Origin: Lignipirellula cremea
GTDB lineage: Bacteria > Planctomycetota > Planctomycetia > Pirellulales > Pirellulaceae
DNA: 64,000 nucleotides
Assembly (NCBI RefSeq): GCF_007751035.1
Contig: NZ_CP036433.1
Span: forward strand, 558,001-622,000
Direction of reading: 5' to 3'
The notes under the pieces were generated by a model. The model saw nothing but the letters and a program-made list of their open reading frames with translations, did no database searches and had not been told where the DNA came from. The position numbers and the translations under genes were made by a program. Positions within the stretch are counted from its first letter, which is position 1. Each line of letters starts with the position of its first letter. This document shows positions 52,696-61,092 of the stretch, one piece after another.

Positions 52696-54537
52696 CTAGA
52701 CGTTGCGAGGTTCGGGGGTGGGGCGGACTTCGCCGTCGGGGGCTGCTTCGGATTCGGCCCGGTGAAAGTCGACACGCTTGGGGCGGGTCAGTTCGTGCAT
52801 TTTGTTGTCGAGGTGGGTATCGCGACGGGCCTGGCTGTGACAGGTCCAGGGCAGCTTGACCATGAAGGTGCTGCCTTTGCCCAGTTCGCTGTCGAAGGTG
52901 ACTTCGCCGCCCAGCAGCTTGCACATTTCTTTGACGATCGACAGTCCCAATCCGGTGCCGGAATACTCACGGGTCAGGCCGTCTTCTCCCAGGACTGTTT
53001 TGCTCTGGCGGAACTTCTCAAAGATGATCTCGCGATCTTCTTCGGGAATGCCGACGCCGGTGTCGGCGACGCTCAGATGCAGCATGCCGTTCTTCGCCAT
53101 GTGGGCGGACACGGTGATGCGGCCGCCTTCGGGGGTGAATTTGACGGCGTTGGAAAGCAGGTTGGTCAGAATCTGCTGGACCTTGACCTGATCCTGGAAC
53201 AGGGCCGGCGTTTCCGGCTGGATGTTTACTTCCAGGTCGATGTTTTTCTCTTCGGCCTGCGCGCGGACCATGTCGCACTGGGCATGGATGACCGAGTCAA
53301 TGCGGAACTCCGACAGACGCACCTCCAGCCGGCCGGCTTCCATTTTGGCCAGGTCGAGAATGTCGTTGATCATGTCCAGCAGCAGCCGTCCCGATTTTTG
53401 AATATTGCGGGCGTACCGTTTCTGTTTTTCGTTCAGGGAATCAATCCCCTGGAGCACGTCGGAGAAACCGATAATGCTGTTGAGCGGCGTGCGCAGTTCA
53501 TGGCTCATGTTGGCCAGGAAGTCGCCTTTGAGGCGGTTCATTTCATAAAGGCGCACGTTCAGCTGGGCCAGTTCGTCCAGTCGGGCGTCGAGGTCGACGT
53601 TCAGATCACGCATTTCCTGCTGGGCGTCGGTCAGGTGCTGGAGCATTTTATTGAACGAGGCGGCCAGCTCTTCGAATTCGTCGTTGGTATGGATCTCGGC
53701 CCGCATCGTCATGTTGCCGTGGCTGATCTCGTCGCTGACTTCGCGCAGATGCTGCAGCGGTTTCACAATCACGTAACGCACAATCAGATAGAGCCCGCCC
53801 ATCGCCAGGGCGACAGTGATGATGGCGGCGGCGAACAGGATGGCCCGGTTGCGGGCGATCAGATCCTGCGTCGGCTTGTAGGGGATCACCACTTTGATGA
53901 CCAGCATCGGCAGTTCGCCGGCGACGTTCTGCTGGTCGCTATGGCAAGCGCGGCAGTTGCGCGCCCAGTAGACGGGCTCAAAGTAGTGATACTCATCCTG
54001 GTCGGGGAACGGCCGGTCGGCAAAGACGGGCGGCAACTCCAGGTGCGTCGGTTCAATCAGGTCCTGGGTGGTGAGCGGTTCGCCCCCTGTCGGCGGACGG
54101 GGGGACTGCTCCTGCTCGGCCAGGCGTTTCTGTTCCTCTTGCTGCGCCATTTTGGCGACGAGCGTTTTGAAAATATCCCGTTCGCTGGAATCGGCCAGAG
54201 GACGACTGGTGATGCTGGAGATCACGGCGCGATCGTTCGACAGGATCTCGTAACTATAGTCCTGCTCCTGGTGTTCCAGGTCTTCAATCAGTCGCCGTAC
54301 GACCTGTTTCCGGTCGCCGCCGGTTTCCCACCGTTCAAAGTGGGTTTTCAGCATGATGGTGTCGACCAGGTCGCGGCCGTTGCTACGGGTGGTGTTGAGC
54401 ACCAGCCGCTCGGCGTTGATTTCCACCCACCAGAACGACGCACCGATCAACAGCAGCAGGCAAGTCCCAAACAGAAACAGGCACTTGCGCTCCAGGTTGT
54501 TCTCGCCCAGATAGCGTTTGATCGATCGATACGACAT
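52696..54537 (-). CDS. Sensor histidine kinase with periplasmic c-type haem motif
   Basis: A 613-residue hybrid-free sensor kinase. Membrane span 1 at about 19-37; extracytoplasmic sensor region 40-228 containing a single CRACH haem-attachment motif (Cys195, Cys198, His199), as in DUF3365/Tll0287-like haem sensors; span 2 at about 230-255; HAMP (256-310); coiled coil; HisKA with SHELRTP (His346); HATPase with NLLSNAVKFTPEGG (N box), VADTGVGIP (G1) and YSGTGLGLSIVKEM (G2). By family it would sense redox state or a diatomic gas and phosphorylate a response regulator, but no regulator gene is adjacent. The C-terminal 45 residues are charged and unlike a receiver domain. Confidence 0.92.
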   Translation of the reverse strand: MSYRSIKRYLGENNLERKCLFLFGTCLLLLIGASFWWVEINAERLVLNTTRSNGRDLVDTIMLKTHFERWETGGDRKQVVRRLIEDLEHQEQDYSYEILSNDRAVISSITSRPLADSSERDIFKTLVAKMAQQEEQKRLAEQEQSPRPPTGGEPLTTQDLIEPTHLELPPVFADRPFPDQDEYHYFEPVYWARNCRACHSDQQNVAGELPMLVIKVVIPYKPTQDLIARNRAILFAAAIITVALAMGGLYLIVRYVIVKPLQHLREVSDEISHGNMTMRAEIHTNDEFEELAASFNKMLQHLTDAQQEMRDLNVDLDARLDELAQLNVRLYEMNRLKGDFLANMSHELRTPLNSIIGFSDVLQGIDSLNEKQKRYARNIQKSGRLLLDMINDILDLAKMEAGRLEVRLSEFRIDSVIHAQCDMVRAQAEEKNIDLEVNIQPETPALFQDQVKVQQILTNLLSNAVKFTPEGGRITVSAHMAKNGMLHLSVADTGVGIPEEDREIIFEKFRQSKTVLGEDGLTREYSGTGLGLSIVKEMCKLLGGEVTFDSELGKGSTFMVKLPWTCHSQARRDTHLDNKMHELTRPKRVDFHRAESEAAPDGEVRPTPEPRNV

Positions 54538-54730
54538 AAGCGCGGCAGCAGGAGGTTCCGCGTAGGGAAAAGGGGCCGACGGTCGCTATCTTAAGGGGTT
54601 TTCCGGCGTCAAGCCAGATCAATCGCCACAAGAAGGGTCCGGCAGATATTACGCAAGGTGCGACCGCCTGGAGAGTTGCGTAAAGGCGCACCGCGTTTTT
54701 CCGGCCCCATTCTAAGGACTGTCGACGGGG

Positions 54731-54767
54731 TCGGGCGACAGAGCATCATTCGGGCGACAGAGCATCG
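54731..54767. repeat. 19-bp-period tandem duplication across a stop codon
   Basis: TCGGGCGACAGAGCATC occurs at 54731-54747 and 54750-54766, period 19 bp. The stop codon of the minus-strand kinase (54746-54748) lies at the end of the first copy, so the second copy is the 3' end of the gene and the first its duplicate. Confidence 0.9.
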
Positions 54768-55897
54768 ATCAGGGGCATGTCGAGTTCTACGGTGGAGCCC
54801 TGTCCGACATGGCTGGTGATACGGGACGCGCCGCCCAGCACGTTTGCTCGCTCGCGGATCCCTTTGAGACCGTGTCGTTTTTTGCCGGCGTTTTCTACTT
54901 CGAAGCCGCAGCCCTGGTCGGAGACTTGTACGTTCACCCGCTCTGCCTGGCGGCGAACGACGACCGCAGCGCGGTCCGTTTCGCCATGCTGGAGCGCGTT
55001 ATGCAGGGCTTCCTGGATGCCCCGGTAGATGGCCGTTTCCAGAGCCGGGGCGAGCCGTAGAATGCTTGCATCCCATTCCAGGTCGACCGTGAACTGATGA
55101 CGCACGGCAAACTCGTCGACCAGGCTTTGCACGGCCGCCTGGAGGCCTTCGCCTTCCAGGATGGGCGGTCGCAATCCGCTGATCAGGGCGCGTGCTTCGG
55201 CGATGGCGTCGCGCAGCAGGCCCAGTCCCTTGCGATGAGCGTCCGCAGCGGGACCATTCTCCAGTAAGTCTCCGAACGATTCCATGTACATGGCGGCGGC
55301 CGTCATGTCCTGCACCATGCCGTCGTGGATTTCAAAGGCAATCAATTGCCGGTCCCGGTTCTGCATGTCGAGCAGGTTCCGCAATCGCTCCCGCTGCTCG
55401 CGCAGCAACTGGTTGATTACGCTCAGTTCGCGAGTGCGCTCCTCGACCCTGTCTTCCAGTAGCTCGTTCGCCTCGTTCAGGGCGATCTCTGCTTTGCGCC
55501 GCTCCGTGGTGTCGGCGCATATGGCCAGCACCTTGGTGACCATGTCGCCTTCGTAGATAGGCGCCATGCGGATGCTGAACCAGAGACCTTCCTGGATCGT
55601 TTGAACCAGGACTTCCTCGGGCCGGATGCCTTCAAAGCACTGGGCCCGGGCGGCGTTTACGATGGCGTGGTACTCAGGCAGGATGTACTCCCTGCCGAAT
55701 GTGCCGACGACGCTGGGCTGGTCCGGGCGGGTGCGATTGATCGATTCGATCTTTCCATCGCGATCCACCAGGAGGACAAAATCACCGACATTGTCGAGCA
55801 GCGTTCGCCAGCGTTCTTCGGATTCGGCGTGAGCACGTTCCAAAATAGCGATCTCTTGCTTGACTTTTTCGTAAGCAGAAACATTTAAAGACGACAT
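54746..55897 (-). CDS. PAS-containing NarL-type sensor histidine kinase
   Basis: A 383-residue soluble kinase. An N-terminal coiled coil and PAS domain (about 27-135, LLDNVGDFVLLVDRDGKIESINR ... KVLAICADTTERRKAE), a second coiled coil (136-180), then the HisKA_3 dimerisation block FEIHDGMVQDMTAAAMYMES with His191, and an HATPase domain with AIYRGIQEALHNALQHG, VSDQGCGFEV and GLKGIRERANVLGG. It has no membrane span, so it senses a cytoplasmic signal. It belongs to the NarX/DegS-type kinases that pair with LuxR-type regulators; none is adjacent. It lies 209 bp from the haem sensor kinase gene on the same strand. Confidence 0.9.
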   Translation of the reverse strand: MSSLNVSAYEKVKQEIAILERAHAESEERWRTLLDNVGDFVLLVDRDGKIESINRTRPDQPSVVGTFGREYILPEYHAIVNAARAQCFEGIRPEEVLVQTIQEGLWFSIRMAPIYEGDMVTKVLAICADTTERRKAEIALNEANELLEDRVEERTRELSVINQLLREQRERLRNLLDMQNRDRQLIAFEIHDGMVQDMTAAAMYMESFGDLLENGPAADAHRKGLGLLRDAIAEARALISGLRPPILEGEGLQAAVQSLVDEFAVRHQFTVDLEWDASILRLAPALETAIYRGIQEALHNALQHGETDRAAVVVRRQAERVNVQVSDQGCGFEVENAGKKRHGLKGIRERANVLGGASRITSHVGQGSTVELDMPLIDALSPE

Positions 55898-56009
55898 CAG
55901 GGCGATCCACGACCGACAACCGCGCGCTCTGCCCCAGCGGCGTTAAAACAAGGGTAAAAAACGCCTGCAGTAACTCAACTCCTTGCCTGCAAATTACGAA
56001 AGACCGGGT

Positions 56010-57317
56010 CTACATATATCGGTTGAACAAACCCTCCAGCATTTCCTGGCGACCGCTGGCGTTGGGGGCGATTTCCCCTTTTTCCAGCATGTAGGTTTCT
56101 AAAGCCGCAAGGTCTGCCTGCCCCGATTCAATCTGCGCACCAATGCCCTCATCCCAGCTATTGTACCGCTGCGCCAGGAATTTGTCGAATTCTCCGTCGG
56201 CGCGAATGGCGGCGGCAATTTTCAGGCCGCGGGCAAAGGCGTCCATCCCGCCGATATGGCTGTAAAACAGATCGATCGGCTCAAAGCTCTCGCGGCGAAC
56301 CTTGGCGTCGAAATTCACCCCGCCCGGCGACAGACCATACTTCAGCAGCGACAGCATCACTTCGGTCGCCAGGTAAACATTGGTCGGGAACTGGTCGGTG
56401 TCCCAGCCCAGCATCAGGTCGCCCGTGTTGGCGTCGATCGATCCCAGCAGCCCTTGCATGCCGGCGTATTCCAGCTCATGGGCCATGGTGTGGCCGGCCA
56501 GGGTGGCGTGGTTCGTTTCAATATTGAGCTTGAAATGATCGGTCAGATCGTACGCCCGCAAAAAGTTGATGCAAGCCGCGGCGTCGCTGTCGTACTGGTG
56601 TTTGGTCGGCTCTTTCGGCTTCGGTTCGATCAGGAACTGCCCGGTAAAACCGATCTTCTTGGCGTAGTCGACGGCCAGGTGCATGAACCGGCCCATGTGG
56701 TCGATCTCGCGTTTGAGATCGGTGTTCAGCAGCGTTTGATACCCTTCGCGGCCGCCCCAGAACACGTAGTTCTCGCCGCCCAGTTCCTTGGTGACTTCCA
56801 GGGCTTTTTTGACCTGGGCCCCGGCAAACGCGAACGCATCGGCGTTGCAACTGGTCGAGGCGCCATGCATGAAACGCGGATTGCTGAACAGGTTGGCCGT
56901 GCCCCACAGCAGTTTCACGCCGGTCCGCTCTTGCTCTTCTTTGAGAACCTTGGCGACCGCATCCAGGTTTTTGTTCGACTCGCTCAGGCTGGAGCCTTCC
57001 GGCGCCACGTCGCGATCATGAAAGGCGTAATACGGGGCGCCCAGCTTTTCGATAAATTCAAAGGCGACACGGGCCCGGTTGCAGGCGTTCTCCACGGATT
57101 CCGAACCATCGTCCCACGGACGAACCATCGTCCCCGGACCAAACGGATCGCTGCCGGATCCTCGCATGGTATGCCAGTAGGCCACGCTGAAACGCAGGTG
57201 GTCCTTCATGGATTTCCCTTCGACCATTTCGTTTTCGTCGTAAAAACGAAAGGCCAGGGGATTCTTCGAATCAGGGCCTTCAAAGCGAATCTTTTTGATC
57301 TCTGGAAATGCCGACAT
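56010..57317 (-). CDS. xylA: Xylose isomerase
   Basis: A 435-residue cytoplasmic enzyme of the longer (class II) type. It converts D-xylose to D-xylulose and uses two divalent metal ions. Diagnostic blocks: [13 protein letters not shown] (catalytic His of the HD motif), [31 protein letters not shown] (metal-binding Glu and Lys), [24 protein letters not shown] and GWDTDQFP. The C-terminus GLFNRYM is usual for the family. No xylulokinase or xylose transporter gene lies nearby. A weak GAGAGA lies 6-11 bp before the start. Confidence 0.97.
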   Translation of the reverse strand: MSAFPEIKKIRFEGPDSKNPLAFRFYDENEMVEGKSMKDHLRFSVAYWHTMRGSGSDPFGPGTMVRPWDDGSESVENACNRARVAFEFIEKLGAPYYAFHDRDVAPEGSSLSESNKNLDAVAKVLKEEQERTGVKLLWGTANLFSNPRFMHGASTSCNADAFAFAGAQVKKALEVTKELGGENYVFWGGREGYQTLLNTDLKREIDHMGRFMHLAVDYAKKIGFTGQFLIEPKPKEPTKHQYDSDAAACINFLRAYDLTDHFKLNIETNHATLAGHTMAHELEYAGMQGLLGSIDANTGDLMLGWDTDQFPTNVYLATEVMLSLLKYGLSPGGVNFDAKVRRESFEPIDLFYSHIGGMDAFARGLKIAAAIRADGEFDKFLAQRYNSWDEGIGAQIESGQADLAALETYMLEKGEIAPNASGRQEMLEGLFNRYM

Positions 57318-57571
57318 GTCGTCTCTCGTTTACAAGCCAGGGCGCAGGAGCCCTTCAATTACCTCTACCGAAACAGCGAGCCTCTGCTCCCCCGCGACCA
57401 GAAAGGGCGCGTACACGCCACCTGGTGGAGTGGGAAGCCAAACGCAAGGAGCTATGTTGGCACATTCATAAAACAGTCGCAACTGGGTAGCGCCTGCCGG
57501 ACGGAAAACCGCAGCAAACGAGACCCAGAAAACGCCAAGGCTGCAGACAAACGTCGTGCAGAAAGCGACCG

Positions 57572-60500
57572 TCAGTCGACGTAGAGAAACTCGTTTGAGT
57601 TCAACAAGACGTGGCAAAAATCCAGCAGCGCTTGCTCTTCCGGCAGGAGCGGAGCTGGGGCGTTGGTCGCCAGCGGCATGCGGTCGCCCGCACTGTTCGC
57701 CAGCGGCTGATCTTTTTCAAACCGCCACCAGCCGATCGTTTTCGACGGCGTTTCCGGAGCGACGGCGCCCGTTGCTTCCGACAAGCCGTCGGACGCTTCC
57801 GCCATCAGCCCGGCCGGCGACAGGGCCGCCCGGGACAATCGCACCTGATCAATCTCGCCGTGCCAGCCATGCCCCTGGGCCTGGTCGCGTCCGCCAATCG
57901 CAAAGGCGGCGTCGGACCGGTAACCGCCAATCAGGGAGTGCTTCACCCGGGCCGTCTGCAGGGGCGCCTGGGGATCGGACAGATCCCGCAGGAAGAACTC
58001 GGCCCCGGCGGAATCGGCGTTCGCCACGCGGAACACGACGGCCACGTAATAAGGGGTGTGCAGCGTCAGCCGCAGATTGGAAGCGAGCGTCTGATGCTGG
58101 CGATCGCCGTTGTCGTTCATGCCGACGACTTCCAGCAGCAGGTTCCGCGACTTCTGGTCGGACGTCTGGCCAGAGACTCCCAGCGACCAGCCCGGCTCTT
58201 CCGGCGAACCGTTCCACTGCGAAGCGATCGTCCGCACCTGGGCGTCGGCGTCCACGGAGTCCAGCACGACCACCGCTTCCAGCGTAAAGTCGCTGAACGG
58301 CATGGCGGACGTATCCGCGGCCGTCAGCCGGGCGGGCTTCAGGTCAAAGTGCGCCGACTGGCCCGGTCGCCCGGCGATCTCTCCGGTGGGGAACGGTCCG
58401 GCCGAAGGCGCCTGCGCGCGGCTGGCCAGAAAATCGACCGACGCAATCGCCTGGGAAGTGCTGGGCGGATGCCCATACGCCAGGCGGAAGGCGGCGTCGA
58501 CCTGGTCTGCCGGATCGTCGCCGACGGCCGCCACGCGCTGGGCGAATTTGCGGGCCCGCTTGAGCGTCCAGTCGCCGTTCATCATCAGTAGCGACTGGGT
58601 CGGCGTGGTGGTCGTGTTCCGCTGGGCGACGCTGCTGAAACCGTCAGGACCGTCGAACACATCGAACAGCGGGTTCCGCGTGTTGCGCATCGACTTGACA
58701 TAAATGCCGCGCCGCGGGGCTCCGTCATCGACACTGGGGCCGCCGGTCTTTTCCTGCAGTTCGCCGCTGACCGCCAGCATGGCGTCGCGCACCTGTTCGG
58801 CGTCGAGCCGGCGAATATTGGCCCGCCAGAGCAGCCGGTTTTGCGGGTCGGCCAGCATTGCCTGGGGCTGCTCGACCACGGCCTGCTGCTGGTACGTTTC
58901 CGACAGCATGATCAGCCGATGCAATGGCTTCCAGCGCCAGCCGTTCTCCAGGAATCGCATCGTCAGCCAGTCCAGCAACTGGGGATGGCTGGGCGCTTCT
59001 CCCAGCCGGCCGAAGTCGCTGGCGGTTGCCGTCAGCCCCTGTCCAAAATGATGCTGCCACACGCGGTTCACCACCACGCGGGTCGCCAGCGGGTTGTCGG
59101 GCCGCGTGATCCAGTTCGCCAGGGCCGTGCGGCGACCAGTCGAAGCCAGACCGGCGGGCGGCTCGATCACGGCCGGATTGGGATCGAGTATGGTAAGAAA
59201 ACCAGGGGCGATCGGCTCGGCGTTGCGCTGGCCGGGTATCCGCGTCGGCGGCGATTCCGGGCCGACATCGGACACGCAGAACGCCAGCGGTCGTTCGGCG
59301 GGCTTCTGCTTTTCAAACTCCGCCAGCTGTTGGGTCAGCGCTTCCCAGCGCGGCCGGTCTTTCGCGTTGAGCTTCTCCGGAAAGGAGAGCTTCTCCTGGG
59401 CGGCAATCACCTGACGCATGGCAAGCAGCGTCAATTGCTGACCCAGCGGATCGCGGTCTTCCGGCTGGGCGCGCAGGATCGGCTGTACGTCGAGCGGGAA
59501 CTTGTTGAACTGGACCGCCCCGGCCCGCTCTTTGTAGGGCTCTTCGATCGCCGCCAGCTCCGCCCGGATGGCGGCCGTTTCCGACTCCCACGCGGCGCGG
59601 GCCGTTTTCCAGGCTTCCCATTCCGCACGATCCGCCAGCGGCAACGGCTGGTCGTCCGGCTGCATGATCGGCGTAAAGAACGCCCGCAGACGGAAGTAAT
59701 CTTCCTGCAGCAACGGGTCGAATTTATGGTCATGGCAGCGAGCGCAGCTGAGTCCTATTCCCAGGAAGACGTCGGCCGTGACATCGGTCAGCTCGTTGAC
59801 CATGAAGTCCCACTGGGTCCGCACGTCGCGCTGGTTGTATTCATAAATGGTATGACGCAGAAAGCCAGTCGCCGTCAGCGCGTCGGGATTTTCCGGCGCC
59901 AGTTCATCGCCAGCCAGCTGTTCCCGGACGAACTGATCGTACGGCATATCCGCGTTAAAGGCGTTGACGACATAATCGCGATACCGCCAGGCGTCGGGAC
60001 GAAAGGAGTCCAGTTTGTAGCCGTCGGATTCGGCGTAGCGGACCAGGTCCAGCCAGTAGCGGCCCCAGCGTTCGCCATACCGCGGACTGGCCAGCAGTCG
60101 GTCAACCAGCTTCGCATACGCGTCGGGCGAAGGATCGTCCACAAAGGCGGCCACTTCCTCAGGCGATGGCGGCAAGCCCCATAAATCAAAGTACGCCCGG
60201 CGAATCAGCGTGGCGCGATCGGCCCGCGGGGCCGGCTGCAGACCGGCCTGGCTGAGGCGGGCAAAGACGAACCGATCAATCGGCTGGCGGGAAAATCGGG
60301 CGTCCTCGACGGCGGGCGGCCGGTAATCGACAACCGGCTGGAACGACCAGAACTGGCGATCCTCGTCGGTGATCCGCGGCCCTTTTTCGACTTTGGCGAC
60401 GACCCCCTGGTCGCCTGGCCAGGGCGCGCCCAGGCGAATCCACTGTTCCAGGGCCGCGATGTCATTCTCTTTCAGCTGACCGTCAGGCGGCATCTCAAAG

Positions 60501-60802
60501 GATTCGTACTTGACCGCTTCCAGCAGCAAACTGGCGTCGGGCTGGCCTGGCATGATGGCCGGTCCTGACTCGCCGCCCTGCAGCATGGCGCCGCGAGAAT
60601 CAAGACGCAGATCCCCTTTCTGCTTCTCTGGACCATGGCATTTGTAGCATCGCTGGGCCAGCAGCGGCCGCACCTGTTCTTCAAAAAATCGGCGATGCTC
60701 GGCGCTCACGGTTGTGGGGTCCGATTCCGCTTCCGCCGCCCACAGGTTGCCGGTGCTGAACAGGAATCCGATCGCAATGAGAAAGTGGCAGGATTTCGTC
60801 AT
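57572..60802 (-). CDS. PSD1 (DUF1549/DUF1553) protein with inserted LamG-like domain
   Basis: A 1076-residue secreted protein (ATG 60802; signal peptide residues 1-22). N-terminal cytochrome motif CYKCHGPE (52-56) and EMPPDGQLKENDIAALEQWIRLGAPWP; DUF1549 (DRFVFARLSQAGLQPAP ... RYGERWGRYWLDLVRYAESDGY ... [15 protein letters not shown]); DUF1553 (LATRVVVNRVWQHHFGQGLTATASDFG). Before the usual final block (LLDFCHVLLNSNEFLYVD) there is an insertion of about 220 residues resembling a concanavalin A/LamG jelly roll (FTLEAVVVLDSVDADAQVR ... YYVAVVFRVA ... WHGEIDQVRLSRAALSP). It has no adjacent DUF1501 partner, unlike the gene at 24567. The LamG part suggests sugar binding. Confidence 0.92.
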   Translation of the reverse strand: MTKSCHFLIAIGFLFSTGNLWAAEAESDPTTVSAEHRRFFEEQVRPLLAQRCYKCHGPEKQKGDLRLDSRGAMLQGGESGPAIMPGQPDASLLLEAVKYESFEMPPDGQLKENDIAALEQWIRLGAPWPGDQGVVAKVEKGPRITDEDRQFWSFQPVVDYRPPAVEDARFSRQPIDRFVFARLSQAGLQPAPRADRATLIRRAYFDLWGLPPSPEEVAAFVDDPSPDAYAKLVDRLLASPRYGERWGRYWLDLVRYAESDGYKLDSFRPDAWRYRDYVVNAFNADMPYDQFVREQLAGDELAPENPDALTATGFLRHTIYEYNQRDVRTQWDFMVNELTDVTADVFLGIGLSCARCHDHKFDPLLQEDYFRLRAFFTPIMQPDDQPLPLADRAEWEAWKTARAAWESETAAIRAELAAIEEPYKERAGAVQFNKFPLDVQPILRAQPEDRDPLGQQLTLLAMRQVIAAQEKLSFPEKLNAKDRPRWEALTQQLAEFEKQKPAERPLAFCVSDVGPESPPTRIPGQRNAEPIAPGFLTILDPNPAVIEPPAGLASTGRRTALANWITRPDNPLATRVVVNRVWQHHFGQGLTATASDFGRLGEAPSHPQLLDWLTMRFLENGWRWKPLHRLIMLSETYQQQAVVEQPQAMLADPQNRLLWRANIRRLDAEQVRDAMLAVSGELQEKTGGPSVDDGAPRRGIYVKSMRNTRNPLFDVFDGPDGFSSVAQRNTTTTPTQSLLMMNGDWTLKRARKFAQRVAAVGDDPADQVDAAFRLAYGHPPSTSQAIASVDFLASRAQAPSAGPFPTGEIAGRPGQSAHFDLKPARLTAADTSAMPFSDFTLEAVVVLDSVDADAQVRTIASQWNGSPEEPGWSLGVSGQTSDQKSRNLLLEVVGMNDNGDRQHQTLASNLRLTLHTPYYVAVVFRVANADSAGAEFFLRDLSDPQAPLQTARVKHSLIGGYRSDAAFAIGGRDQAQGHGWHGEIDQVRLSRAALSPAGLMAEASDGLSEATGAVAPETPSKTIGWWRFEKDQPLANSAGDRMPLATNAPAPLLPEEQALLDFCHVLLNSNEFLYVD

Positions 60803-60970
60803 GCGCGGGGAGGTCCACAAAGCAGGGATCCGAAGGCGGCCAGACAGCCGGCAGCGGCGGTTAAGTACTTGCCGGCCATTAGATTAGAGCTCATAAAGTA
60901 TATCGTGCCACAGGGAAAACTGCAACGGAAACCGCCCCGCGAGCTGACGACGATGTCCCATCCGGTCCCC

Positions 60971-61060
60971 CGTAGCCGAACTCGCCAGAGTTAGGCTGCT
61001 GTTACCGCTGTTTCCCTCACCCCAGGGCGCCCCGTCCAAAGTCGGGCGACTTCGGCTACG
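60971..61060 (+). repeat. MITE/REP-like element, family 1, copy C
   Basis: A 90-bp element that starts CGTAGCCGAACTCGCCAGAG and ends GTCGGGCGACTTCGGCTACG. The ends are inverted repeats with three mismatches in 18. It lies in the gap between the divergent PSD1 and sigma54-activator genes. Confidence 0.85.
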
Positions 61061-61092
61061 TCCAACGTCTGGCAAAATGTGAATCCTCGGTG

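Noticed and set aside
50458-54594. Two plus-strand frames of about 655 codons opposite the DUF1592 and kinase genes
   Set aside because: Both are mirror frames of genes with clear domain motifs on the minus strand, and neither has recognisable motifs.
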